Below, piece after piece: positions 8,445-16,150 of a DNA stretch of 27,724 nt. A program made the position numbers and the translations under genes. The stretch lies in NCBI GenBank assembly GCA_900542735.1, contig UQOS01000015.1, positions 1 to 27,724 on the forward strand. The letters run 5' to 3'. The notes beneath the pieces were generated by a model, which saw only the letters and a program-made list of their open reading frames with translations, was not told where the DNA came from and made no database searches. Numbering within the stretch: the stretch's first letter is position 1; every line of letters begins with the position of its first letter. This DNA comes from an uncultured Mycoplasmatota bacterium. Its GTDB lineage: Bacteria > Bacillota_I > Bacilli_A > RF39 > UBA660.

Positions 8445-10143
8445 AAAATATTATGATATGATTAAAAAATATTTTTCTTTAGGAGCTAATAACAAGAAAT
8501 ATTTATTTCACTTGTTTTTATCAGCAATACTTAGAAGTTTATCTTTTCTACTAATTCCTTTTATGGCAGCGAAAATTGTAGAATATGCAACAGCTAGTAA
8601 TTATGAAATAGCAGGTGTGTATGTTATTATTTTTTTAATATGTAGCTTATTTTATGTATTATGCAAGCACTATAATTTTGTATCTTATAAAAATAATGCC
8701 ATATTTACACATAATAAACTTCAAGAAAGAATCATGAATAAAGTTGCTTTTTATGATGAAGATTTTTCTAAAGAAATATCAACTTCATATATTATGAATA
8801 CAGCATTCGATGATGTTGGAGATGTCATTTCAGTACCAGATTTATTATTTGATACGATTACTGAATTTATTGGTGTTGCTATTACTTTATTCATATTAAT
8901 AAAAACAAATATTTATATTGGAATAATTTCCTTCTTTTTAAATTTCCTTGCTCTTTATGTTTTAGATAAAAATGTAAAAAAGAAAAATTATTACTGGACT
9001 ATTCAAAAAAAATATCAGGATCATATCAGCAATTTGATGGGACAAGTATTAGATGGTAATAAGGAAATTAAATCGTTTAATATGGAAGAAGATATAGGCT
9101 GTTATTTAGAGAAAGAAAGAAATTATTGGAGAAAAAATTATTTCTTAAGAAGAAAATATAACGATAATATTTATGTTTTTGTTCCTAGTATATTAATGTT
9201 TGGAAAATTACTGATCTATTTTATTTTAATTTATTTTATTTTGCATGATAAATATGACATTTCTATTTTAGTTTTAGTGATTGGCTATTATGAAAGTATA
9301 GAATCAAGATTTCATTATTTTTATAATTGTTTAGATAATTTGTCAACACGCTTTGTTTGTATTAATAGAATTTATAATATTTTAAATTATAAAAACAAAA
9401 ATATGTTAGCATTTGGTGATAATCAAACAGATGAAATATCAGGAAAAATAGAATTTAAAAATGTCTTTTTTACATACGAGAATCAGTTGATTTTAAAAAA
9501 TGTCAGCTTTGAGATTTCCCCACATTCATTTACTGCTATTGTTGGTAAGAGTGGTTCTGGTAAATCTACCATATTCAGATTATTATTAAGATTATATAAG
9601 GCTGATAAGGGTAGTATTTTATTAGATGAAGAAGATATTTATAAATATTCTAAAGAAGTTTATGCTAGTAATGTATCGATTGTGACACAAAAACCATTTA
9701 TATTTGATATGAGTATTAGAGAAAATTTATCTTTAGTTGATTCTAATAAATTCAATCAGATAGAAGCTTGTAAAAGAGTAGGTATCCATGATTTTATTAT
9801 GAGTTTAAAAGATAATTATCACACAAAATTAATAAGTAATGCAGAGAATATCTCAGTAGGAGAGAAACAGCTTTTAGCTTTTGCTAGAACTTTGCTTTCT
9901 AAATCAGAAGTGTTACTATTTGATGAAGTTACTTCTTCACTGGATATTAATACTTCAAAAAAAGTGATAGAAATCTTAAAAGATTTAAAAAAAGATCATA
10001 CTATTTTGATGATTACTCATAAACCAGAACTTATGAAAAGTGCTGATGATATTCTAGTAATCGATCATGGAAAAATAGTAGGCAGAGGAAAGCACTCAGA
10101 ACTTATAAAGAATAATACATATTATCAAAAATTGCACAAATAG
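8437..10143 (+). CDS. ABC exporter half-transporter, partner with catalytic Walker motifs and degenerate signature
   Basis: A 568-residue half-transporter with the same fold as the preceding gene. Here Walker A is GKSGSGKST (370-378), Walker B has the catalytic glutamate (LLFDE, E497) and the H-loop histidine is present (MITHKPE, H528). The signature, however, is ISVGE (472-476) instead of LSGGQ. This complements the first subunit: its intact Walker motifs face the first subunit's intact VSGGQ, while its poor signature faces the first subunit's degenerate Walker B. ATG 8437, with GGGGTG just upstream, overlaps the first gene and implies translational coupling. The frame is open to 8377, but that start would lie deep in the first gene. 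Substrate unknown. Confidence 0.92.
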   Translation: MFKKYYDMIKKYFSLGANNKKYLFHLFLSAILRSLSFLLIPFMAAKIVEYATASNYEIAGVYVIIFLICSLFYVLCKHYNFVSYKNNAIFTHNKLQERIMNKVAFYDEDFSKEISTSYIMNTAFDDVGDVISVPDLLFDTITEFIGVAITLFILIKTNIYIGIISFFLNFLALYVLDKNVKKKNYYWTIQKKYQDHISNLMGQVLDGNKEIKSFNMEEDIGCYLEKERNYWRKNYFLRRKYNDNIYVFVPSILMFGKLLIYFILIYFILHDKYDISILVLVIGYYESIESRFHYFYNCLDNLSTRFVCINRIYNILNYKNKNMLAFGDNQTDEISGKIEFKNVFFTYENQLILKNVSFEISPHSFTAIVGKSGSGKSTIFRLLLRLYKADKGSILLDEEDIYKYSKEVYASNVSIVTQKPFIFDMSIRENLSLVDSNKFNQIEACKRVGIHDFIMSLKDNYHTKLISNAENISVGEKQLLAFARTLLSKSEVLLFDEVTSSLDINTSKKVIEILKDLKKDHTILMITHKPELMKSADDILVIDHGKIVGRGKHSELIKNNTYYQKLHK

Positions 10144-10261
10144 AAAGCGACATTCATTATGGAATATGGTCATCAAAAGATAAAATAAAGATATTGTGAT
10201 TATCTTTAAAGTAATTATTAAATTCTAATAAATAAAAAATATAGTAGTCAGGAAGTGTTTT

Positions 10262-11464
10262 ATGAAAAGATTAATAATTATTGCTACAAATGCCATAATA
10301 TTTTCTCTTATTCCAATTTTGTGTTGGTTTGGTTTAGGAATATTAGTAGATAAAAATTTGGTAAATGTGTTTTCTATAACTTATCCCTTACAGTTTATTT
10401 ATTCATTTATTAAATCATTATTTGGAACAGGTGCTAATATTTGTAAAGAAAAAAATCAGAATTCAAACGAAACTTTATCAGGAATGACTTTAGGAATTAT
10501 ATTTGGATTCTTTGTTTTTGGACTTTTTCTTTTAAATGTAAAAAGTTATCTTTCCTTTATGAATGTTGATTATGAAATTTATAAAGAATTTACAGTATAT
10601 TCTATTATTTTATTATATATACACAGTATATTTACATTGGTATTAGAAAAATTATACTTTGAAGGAAAAGAAAAAATAGCCAGTAAATACTGTATACAAA
10701 TGAACTGTTTGAATTTTTTGGTATTAATGATTTCAGCACTTATTTTTAAAAATAAATGGTGTATTGTGTTGGTAACATTACTTATTACATTTGTTTATAT
10801 TTTATTTGTTACTTGCAAACAATATCAAAAATTTCATTTAGAATTTCATATTGGTCAATATATACAATACAATTCAGTAGAGCTAGTTGATAATATCTTA
10901 TTTTTCTTGATATATTTCTTTGGTATCTCTAACGCTTCATCTTTTGGAACAGAATATATGGCTGCTTTAAACTTTGTAGCACTTATAACTGATTGCCAAT
11001 GGGATTCCTTTGATGCCATTCAAACGGTAGCAAATATTGATATTTCTCAAGAAAAATTTAATTATAAGGAACATATTAAAAACGCATATAAATTATTAAT
11101 GATTTTATTATCAAGTGTATTTCTGATGTTTATTTTTTTATATCATTCTTATTCTTTAAATATGAAATTAGTGTTTATTTACTTTGTTTTTGAACTTGTT
11201 AATTTTATGATATATCCTATTTATAGAATTCATACTTGCTATTTAAAGTTAGAATATTCCAGTATGAAAACTACTGTTAATAAAACTATTGCCAGTGTGT
11301 TTAGATTTATTTTGTCTTTACTACCAACACCTTTTTGTACAGGAATAGGGCAAGTTTGTTCTTCTATTTACCAATTTATATCAACTAATGTAATGTTTGG
11401 AAAAAATTATAAAGTTGATAATTTAGGAAATATAACTTTAAAAGAAGGTGAGGAATTACTATGA
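10262..11464 (+). CDS. MATE-like multi-spanning transporter/flippase
   Basis: A 400-residue very hydrophobic protein with about ten to twelve membrane segments. The N-terminal pattern, ending in a small-residue motif GTGANICKEKNQNSNETLSG between helices, matches the MATE / polysaccharide-flippase superfamily; identity is otherwise low and it is shorter than typical MATE pumps (about 450). The start ATG follows GGAAGTG. A 118-bp gap with a hairpin (10187-10207, no T-run) separates it from the ABC genes. Its last 4 bases overlap the acyltransferase gene as ATGA, so the two products are probably made together. A role in moving an acylated or to-be-acylated molecule across the membrane is inference; no substrate can be read from the sequence. 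Confidence 0.75.
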   Translation: MKRLIIIATNAIIFSLIPILCWFGLGILVDKNLVNVFSITYPLQFIYSFIKSLFGTGANICKEKNQNSNETLSGMTLGIIFGFFVFGLFLLNVKSYLSFMNVDYEIYKEFTVYSIILLYIHSIFTLVLEKLYFEGKEKIASKYCIQMNCLNFLVLMISALIFKNKWCIVLVTLLITFVYILFVTCKQYQKFHLEFHIGQYIQYNSVELVDNILFFLIYFFGISNASSFGTEYMAALNFVALITDCQWDSFDAIQTVANIDISQEKFNYKEHIKNAYKLLMILLSSVFLMFIFLYHSYSLNMKLVFIYFVFELVNFMIYPIYRIHTCYLKLEYSSMKTTVNKTIASVFRFILSLLPTPFCTGIGQVCSSIYQFISTNVMFGKNYKVDNLGNITLKEGEELL

Positions 11465-12315
11465 GAGAAAAAATAAAAGAATGTTTGAATTTTTATCAGA
11501 TTACAGATAATTTGTATTTAGAAAAGTGTTATTTATGTTATGATGAGTTAGTAAAAAATCCTACAATTTATCAAAAATTTATTAATTTATATGGTATTTT
11601 ATACAAAAATCCATTTGATAACTTACGAAAATTATGGAAAAAGAAGACTATAGATGAGTTATTTGGTATTTCAGTTAATTCTTTTACTACTAATCTTTTA
11701 TTATTACTTGGTGCTCCTGTTCATCAAGAAAATATGAAAAAATTAGGTTTTGACAGTTATCAAATAAATAAGCATCTATTTAGAGTTAGAGAATGCCTTT
11801 TAAAAGATATTTATGAAAGAGGCTATTCTGGTATTCGAGTATCTCAATTATTATGGGGTGTTTATTTTATTAATGGTAAATTAATAGAAATAGATAGACT
11901 TCAATATGAATATGTAAATGATGCTATTATTAAAATTCATATTCCAGGTGGTAGTAAATTAGAGAAAGAAAAAGTTTTATCATCTTTAAAAAAATCTTAT
12001 GATGAACTAAAAAAATATTTTAAAGTAAAGAACTTTAAATATTACTGTGAATCTTGGCTACTAAGTGATGAGATTCATTCTTTATTAAATCAAGAATCTA
12101 ATATTTATCAGTTTTATCAATTATTTCAAGTAGAAAAGAAAGAAGACTGTATTTCTGATATTTTAAACTTTCTTTACCATAAAAATGAAATGGCCAATTA
12201 TAGCACTTTGCAAGAAGATACTTATCTTCAAAAAATAGTCAAAAAAGAACTTTTAAATGGTACTGTTTTTCATTTAGGAATTGGAGTTTTGAAAGAAAAT
12301 AAAGAAACAGAGTAA
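11461..12315 (+). CDS. GNAT-like acyltransferase (NAT_N / GNAT_C type, DUF5596)
   Basis: A 284-residue soluble protein. The C-terminal half carries the landmarks of the GNAT-like C-terminal domain as I remember them: EIDRLQYE (143-150), IHIPGG (159-164), CESWLL (196-201) and SNIYQFYQLF (about 213-222). The N-terminal half, with ITVNSF-like and HLFRVRECL helices, fits the matching N-terminal domain. Such proteins are annotated as acyltransferase-domain proteins in Clostridia and relatives; a defined substrate is not known to me. The gene begins on the ATGA overlap with the MATE-like gene and ends at a hairpin shared with the convergent spoIVB. Family assignment fairly secure, biochemical function open. 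Confidence 0.78.
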   Translation: MREKIKECLNFYQITDNLYLEKCYLCYDELVKNPTIYQKFINLYGILYKNPFDNLRKLWKKKTIDELFGISVNSFTTNLLLLLGAPVHQENMKKLGFDSYQINKHLFRVRECLLKDIYERGYSGIRVSQLLWGVYFINGKLIEIDRLQYEYVNDAIIKIHIPGGSKLEKEKVLSSLKKSYDELKKYFKVKNFKYYCESWLLSDEIHSLLNQESNIYQFYQLFQVEKKEDCISDILNFLYHKNEMANYSTLQEDTYLQKIVKKELLNGTVFHLGIGVLKENKETE

Positions 12316-12332
12316 AATTAATTACTCTGTTT
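12305..12332. terminator. Bidirectional terminator between the acyltransferase gene and spoIVB
   Basis: Perfect 11-bp stem (12305-12315 with 12322-12332) around a 6-base loop. Both stop codons lie in the hairpin. The T-rich tract is better on the minus strand side, so it should work best for spoIVB. Confidence 0.85.
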
Positions 12333-13319
12333 ATCTCCCTCTTTTAACATTGTGGTAATAAATATTCCATATCCTTTTTGTGGATCATTCACTACTACAT
12401 GAGTAACAGCACCAATAATTTTATTATTCTGTATAATAGGGCTTCCACTCATTCCAGCTACTACACCACCGGTAAGATTTAATAGTTCTTTATCTGTAAT
12501 TTTAAATAGAATATTTTTGGTAGTATCATTTTTTTCTATGTTAATAATTTCAATATCATAATTTTTAACAGTAGATGCATTAATAACTGTACGAATTTGG
12601 GCACTACCTAATTTAACATTGTCTGGTTCCTCAACCTCGATCACATTATTATCTGGTAGTTCACTATTATAAGTACCAAATATTCCACTTTCTTCATTTG
12701 ATTTAATAGAACCATATACTTCATCTGTATAAAATTTAGCTTCTTTAGCGCCTGGAGTACCTTTTTCACTAGGATTAATTCCAGTTACCTCAGATTTAAA
12801 TATCACGCCATCTTTTACTTCAATTTTTTTAAGTGACGATCTTTCTTGAATTTCATGACCTAAGGCACCAAAAATTTTAGAATCAGGGTCAATATAAGTT
12901 AAAGTACCTATACCATTAATCTGGTCTTTTACATATAATCCTGTTTTATATACTCCATTTGTATCTTTCACTAATTCTAATGTTGTATTCATCTTTTTAT
13001 CATTTCTTAAAAATGAGAGTGAAACAATACCTTTTTCTTTTTCTTTTTCTTCATTAATAATAGAAATCATTTCATCGATAGAAGATACTTTATGTCCATT
13101 TACTTCAGTAATCACATCACCAATTTCTAATCCTGCATCTTCGCCGACATATTTATCTTCTACTTTATAAAATCCTACTACCATAACATTTTTTGAGTTT
13201 ACTTTAATTCCAACATTTTCACCACCAAGTATAATTTTATTAGAATATGCAAATACTATAGATGGAAATAAAGTGCTCAAAAACAAAGAGAGAATTAGTA
13301 GTTTCTTTTTAAAATTCAT
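12318..13319 (-). CDS. spoIVB: SpoIVB-type serine peptidase (family S55)
   Basis: In spore formers SpoIVB is secreted by the forespore across its inner membrane and cleaves SpoIVFA, which triggers pro-sigma-K processing in the mother cell. This 333-residue protein has an N-terminal hydrophobic signal/anchor (about 5-24), a PDZ domain (about 50-118, with GLEIGDVITEVNG) and the S55 peptidase domain. The catalytic triad is visible: H155 in ALGHEI, D276 in KITDKEL and S291 in GMSGSPI, with the Asp-Ser spacing of 15 remembered for B. subtilis. The end VIGAVTH-like/VVVNDPQKGYGIFI also fits. It is about 90 residues shorter than the B. subtilis protein, mainly in the N-terminal part. The start has GGAG upstream. 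Single gene, convergent with its neighbour. Confidence 0.93.
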   Translation of the reverse strand: MNFKKKLLILSLFLSTLFPSIVFAYSNKIILGGENVGIKVNSKNVMVVGFYKVEDKYVGEDAGLEIGDVITEVNGHKVSSIDEMISIINEEKEKEKGIVSLSFLRNDKKMNTTLELVKDTNGVYKTGLYVKDQINGIGTLTYIDPDSKIFGALGHEIQERSSLKKIEVKDGVIFKSEVTGINPSEKGTPGAKEAKFYTDEVYGSIKSNEESGIFGTYNSELPDNNVIEVEEPDNVKLGSAQIRTVINASTVKNYDIEIINIEKNDTTKNILFKITDKELLNLTGGVVAGMSGSPIIQNNKIIGAVTHVVVNDPQKGYGIFITTMLKEGDKQSN

Positions 13320-13353
13320 AACACCAACTCCTTTTAAAAATCAACTACATTAG

Positions 13354-13384
13354 TATTATGTAACATTTTAAAAAATATATATCA
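13354..13384 (-). promoter_or_regulatory. spoIVB: Possible forespore-type promoter of spoIVB
   Basis: On the minus strand CATAATA (13354-13360) fits the CATnnTA -10 of sigma-G/sigma-F promoters, with a weak -35 TGATAT (13379-13384) 18 bp upstream. This would suit spoIVB. In DNA this AT-rich the match is weak evidence. No good sigma-A promoter is evident. Confidence 0.3.
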
Positions 13385-13488
13385 TGAAAAAAATGGAAGA
13401 TTTTAAAGTGTTACAGATTTAGAAAGATAAAAGATTATAATTTTACTAAGTCGTTGAAATTTACATTTTTTAATCATTTATTTACATA

Positions 13489-13525
13489 TTGACATACAAA
13501 AAATATATAGTTTAGTATATTAAAC
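13489..13525 (+). promoter_or_regulatory. Promoter with overlapping 16-bp palindrome, before the first phospholipase C-like gene
   Basis: A consensus -35 TTGACA (13489-13494) is followed after 18 bp by TAGTAT (13513-13518). The near-perfect palindrome GTTTAGTATATTAAAC (13510-13525, 7 of 8 pairs) covers that -10, a typical place for a repressor site. Confidence 0.5.
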
Positions 13526-13558
13526 AAAAGAAAAAACATTAGTAGGGTAGTGATAATT

Positions 13559-14298
13559 ATGCAGGATATTATGTACATTTAGCAGTTAGTAATAAAGATG
13601 TTAGAAGAGATAGAAGTTTTGTATTAGGCGTTGAAATACCAGATTTATTGAAAAAATATGTAAAATTATATGGTCTTGATGGTGCAAGAATAAAATACAA
13701 TTCTATTAAAACAACAAAGATGCCAGAGTTTTCATACTTTGAATCAAGGGTTCAACAACAAGAAAATAATTTAAGTAATAATGGAATGCACTATGGTTGG
13801 AGTAGTAATCCAGATATTATGTGTTACTGGAATTCATTAGGCAAATGTGAAAAACAAAATCCTTTTTATATTGGTTATCTATGGCATTTATTAACGGACT
13901 TATTTATGTATAAATATTTGGATATAGAAGGAAAACTTAATCGTTTTGCTGAACAACATAAAGCTGATAAAAACATATCTGAATTAATAAAATTGGAACA
14001 TAAAAAACTCCATAACGATTGGGATAAAATAAACGCAAAAATTATAACTATATATCCAGATGTTGTTTTGACACCTGAAGTTCTAGAACTAGACTTAGTA
14101 AAGTTTATAAATGACGATGAACTTACTTATGTTGATTGGAATATTATAAAAACTATAACTGATTATATGAGAACAATTAACCCATTAAATCAGGAGATTG
14201 ATAAAATCATTGATGAAATTATGACCATTATGAAAGAGCAAAATGATTATAGTGTTGATACATTAAATAAGAAGCTAGTTCTAAGCAAGTTTAAATAA
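13559..14298 (+). CDS. Zinc-dependent phospholipase C-like protein, probably frameshifted at codon 2
   Basis: The frame encodes GYYVHLAVSNKD...SFVLGVEIPDLLKKY, then HYGWSSNPDIMCYW and GYLWHLLTDLFMYKYL. These are the spaced His/Asp elements of the zinc-dependent phospholipase C family (PF00882), shared with the next gene. No ATG, GTG or TTG exists in frame upstream of this N-terminus; the first is TTG 13648, which would delete the conserved start. A well-placed ATG (13559, after GTAGGGTAGTG) is out of frame by one base and stops after seven codons. A single missing base after the ATG would restore M-P/x-G-Y-Y-V-H-L. So the gene looks broken by a 1-nt deletion, unless it is a sequence error. 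As it stands only a 216-residue product from 13648 could be made. Enzyme activity on lipids is family inference. Confidence 0.65.
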
Positions 14299-14309
14299 AA
14301 ATAATAAAG

Positions 14310-14355
14310 AAGAAACAAAATAATTAATTTTACTATGTTTCTTTATTTTTCTTTT
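14310..14355 (+). terminator. Intrinsic terminator after the first phospholipase C-like gene
   Basis: GAAACA (14312-14317) pairs with TGTTTC (14336-14341), extended by flanking A/T pairs. The loop can pair internally, and a T-rich tail follows. Confidence 0.6.
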
Positions 14356-14364
14356 AAAAATGCT

Positions 14365-14393
14365 TATAATATATTTGTAATACAATAAGGAGG
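14365..14393 (+). promoter_or_regulatory. -10 element and ribosome site of the second phospholipase C-like gene
   Basis: TATAAT at 14365-14370 and a perfect AAGGAGG at 14387-14393, 7 bp before the ATG. No strong -35 is visible. The gene can therefore be transcribed separately from its broken neighbour. Confidence 0.5.
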
Positions 14394-14400
14394 AATTCAT

Positions 14401-15036
14401 ATGGCAAGTTCTGTTATTCATATGTGTGTAGCAAAAAAAATAAATGAAACTCTAAAGATTAAAGATGAAAATATGTTATTATTAGGTTCTATTGCGCCTG
14501 ATATTAGTAAACATTTAGGAGAAAGTAAAACGAGAAGTCACTTTTTTGATGATAATGAAAATGTAGATATGAATCGTTTTCTAGAAAAATATAAAAATAA
14601 ATTAAACCACCCATTTATGTTAGGATATTATATACATTTATATACAGATTATTTATGGGAAAAATATTTTCTAAGTGATATTGTTCAAAATAATGCTATT
14701 AAGTTATTAAATGGTGAAACAGTACCTCAGAATAAGGAAACTTATAAAAAACTAATCTATAGTGATTATACGAATTTAAATGTTATTTTACTTGATGAGT
14801 ATCAACTTGATTTATCTTTATTTTATAATGAAGCTATTGTTCCTGATATTGAAATGGATGAAATACCAGTTGATAGGCTTTATAAATTATTAGACTATAC
14901 AGGAGTTATTATTGCGAATACTAAGAAGGAAAAAGCTTATACTTTTTCACTAGAAAATATTAAACCATTTATTGAAACAAGCTCGCATCTTATTTTAGCT
15001 GAAATTTTAGAGTTAGTTTCTAATAGTGATGCTTAA
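14401..15036 (+). CDS. Zinc-dependent phospholipase C-like protein
   Basis: A 211-residue protein without a signal peptide. It has the family's arrangement: an early His (SSVIHMCVAKKIN), LLGSIAPDISKH, SHFFDD and GYYIHLYTDYLWEKYF, each giving His/Asp residues that could bind zinc. It is a distant paralogue of the preceding gene. Secreted phospholipases of this family are toxins in some clostridia, but many short cytoplasmic members like this one are uncharacterised, so lipase activity and a role in virulence should not be assumed. ATG with a perfect ribosome site, intact frame. Confidence 0.75.
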   Translation: MASSVIHMCVAKKINETLKIKDENMLLLGSIAPDISKHLGESKTRSHFFDDNENVDMNRFLEKYKNKLNHPFMLGYYIHLYTDYLWEKYFLSDIVQNNAIKLLNGETVPQNKETYKKLIYSDYTNLNVILLDEYQLDLSLFYNEAIVPDIEMDEIPVDRLYKLLDYTGVIIANTKKEKAYTFSLENIKPFIETSSHLILAEILELVSNSDA

Positions 15037-15044
15037 AAACATTA

Positions 15045-15073
15045 TTTACATTTTAGACTTGTTGTGTTAAAAT
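15045..15073 (+). promoter_or_regulatory. Sigma-A type promoter before the two single-pass membrane proteins
   Basis: TTTACA (15045-15050), 17 bp, TAAAAT (15068-15073), with an upstream TG-n making an extended -10. Confidence 0.65.
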
Positions 15074-15102
15074 TTATGTATACTAAGAAGGAGTAAGATA
15101 AT

Positions 15103-15474
15103 ATGGAAGAAAAAGAAAATACCACAAATACTAGTGTAACAGAAAACCCTAGTGCTATTAATGCTACACCAGAAGCAGTTCATGTTAGTGAAGAAAAGAA
15201 ACCAAAAAAGAAAAAGAAAAAAACAAGTAAGATTATTTTAAATGTAATTACTTTTATTTTATTTGTTGTGATTGTGTTAGAAGCAGCAATTGGTATTATT
15301 AATATGCAACGTATTAGTAATAAAGAGGAGCCTATTTGGTATTTAAGTACTAAAAAGACAGAAACAGAATTAAAAACAGTTACAGAATATCATTTAGGAT
15401 TATATAAAATTGTTAAGACAGATACAGCAAAAGAAACAAAGATTACATTAAAACCATTTTTTCTTAGTGAGTAG
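15103..15474 (+). CDS. Single-pass membrane protein of unknown function
   Basis: A 123-residue protein. Residues 1-33 are acidic and Ser/Thr/Pro-rich and 34-43 are a lysine run, which should hold the N-terminus in the cytoplasm. Residues 44-67 form one membrane segment, leaving about 55 residues outside (IWYLSTKKTETELKTVTEYHLGLYKIV). There is no cleavage site or known motif. It has its own promoter and a good ribosome site (AAGGAG), and is followed 12 bp later by a second single-pass protein with the same topology, suggesting a two-gene envelope operon. Not recognised; real by start signals and context. Confidence 0.75.
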   Translation: MEEKENTTNTSVTENPSAINATPEAVHVSEEKKPKKKKKKTSKIILNVITFILFVVIVLEAAIGIINMQRISNKEEPIWYLSTKKTETELKTVTEYHLGLYKIVKTDTAKETKITLKPFFLSE

Positions 15475-15486
15475 GAGGATAAAATT

Positions 15487-15909
15487 ATGAATTTAGAAAA
15501 AATAAAAGATACTATTTTAAAAGATAAGAAAAATTTATACATTTTAATAGGAATTGTTGTTGTTATTATTTTAATTATTTTAATATTTAGTTTAGGTGGT
15601 AGAAAGAATATAATGTCAGAAGCTACATTAGAACAAAAATTAGAAGAAGTTGGTAAAGACTTTTATGAAAATAAATATTATTCTGGCTTAGATGATGAAC
15701 AAAAGAAGAATCTAGCAAACTTTAGTGAAAATGGTATTAGAATTGATATTACCAATCTAGAAGTAATCTCACCACTTGATGAAGATGTAAAAAAACAATT
15801 AGAAAAAGATAATTGTGATTTAGACAATACTAAACTTGTAATTACGCCTAAAGAACCTTATGGCGTAAAAGATTATGATTTAAAAATAGAACTATCTTGT
15901 AAAAAGTAG
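15487..15909 (+). CDS. Single-pass membrane protein with small extracytoplasmic domain
   Basis: A 140-residue protein: a basic N-terminus (1-16), one membrane segment (about 17-36), then a mainly charged outer domain of about 100 residues (FYENKYYSGLDDEQKKNLANF, then ITNLEVISPLDED and a beta-like ending). Two cysteines, in DNCDLDN and the final LSCKK, could form a disulphide. The ribosome site AGGAGG lies 6 bp before the ATG. It is the second gene of a probable pair and ends inside a terminator stem. Not recognised. Confidence 0.78.
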   Translation: MNLEKIKDTILKDKKNLYILIGIVVVIILIILIFSLGGRKNIMSEATLEQKLEEVGKDFYENKYYSGLDDEQKKNLANFSENGIRIDITNLEVISPLDEDVKKQLEKDNCDLDNTKLVITPKEPYGVKDYDLKIELSCKK

Positions 15910-15918
15910 TTCTTTTTT
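15889..15918 (+). terminator. Intrinsic terminator after the membrane-protein pair
   Basis: GAACTA (15889-15894) pairs with TAGTTC (15907-15912), followed by six T. The stop codon lies in the stem. Confidence 0.8.
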
Positions 15919-15929
15919 CATTATAAAAA

Positions 15930-15961
15930 TATAATAAAAAAAGATATCACACGATACCTTT
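15930..15961 (-). terminator. Intrinsic terminator of the 30-residue membrane peptide gene
   Basis: On the minus strand a 9-bp stem (15953-15961 with 15940-15948, one G-U pair, 4-base loop) is followed by a run of T. Confidence 0.8.
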
Positions 15962-16052
15962 AAATAAACCAAACTACGATACTAGCTATAAAAGATCCTA
16001 TCATAATTAGAGTTAAGAAAATAGCCATTCCTTTTAACAATTTTTTGTTCAT
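15960..16052 (-). CDS. 30-residue single-helix membrane peptide
   Basis: A short gene with complete signals: GAGGTG ribosome site, ATG at 16052, 30 codons, TAA inside a strong terminator, and a promoter upstream. The product begins MNKKLLKGMAIF and continues as one hydrophobic helix ending VVWFI, so the basic end should stay in the cytoplasm. It recalls the small DUF4044-type membrane proteins of Bacillota, but the match is only in size and pattern. It is divergent from spoIIM. Function unknown. Confidence 0.72.
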   Translation of the reverse strand: MNKKLLKGMAIFLTLIMIGSFIASIVVWFI

Positions 16053-16070
16053 TTTTAACACCTCAATACC

Positions 16071-16099
16071 ATTATAATAAAAAGATGGCAAAAAGTAAA
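16071..16099 (-). promoter_or_regulatory. Promoter of the 30-residue peptide gene
   Basis: On the minus strand TTTACT (16094-16099), 17 bp, TATAAT (16071-16076), leaving a leader of about 15 bases before the ribosome site. Confidence 0.6.
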
Positions 16100-16150
16100 A
16101 TATTTAGTATATTTTATTAGAAACTTAATATGATTTAATAGGTGAATGAT

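Noticed and set aside
10187..10207. Hairpin between the second ABC gene and the MATE-like gene as a terminator
   Set aside because: The 7-bp A/T-rich stem has no T-run on the plus strand, so termination there is not supported.
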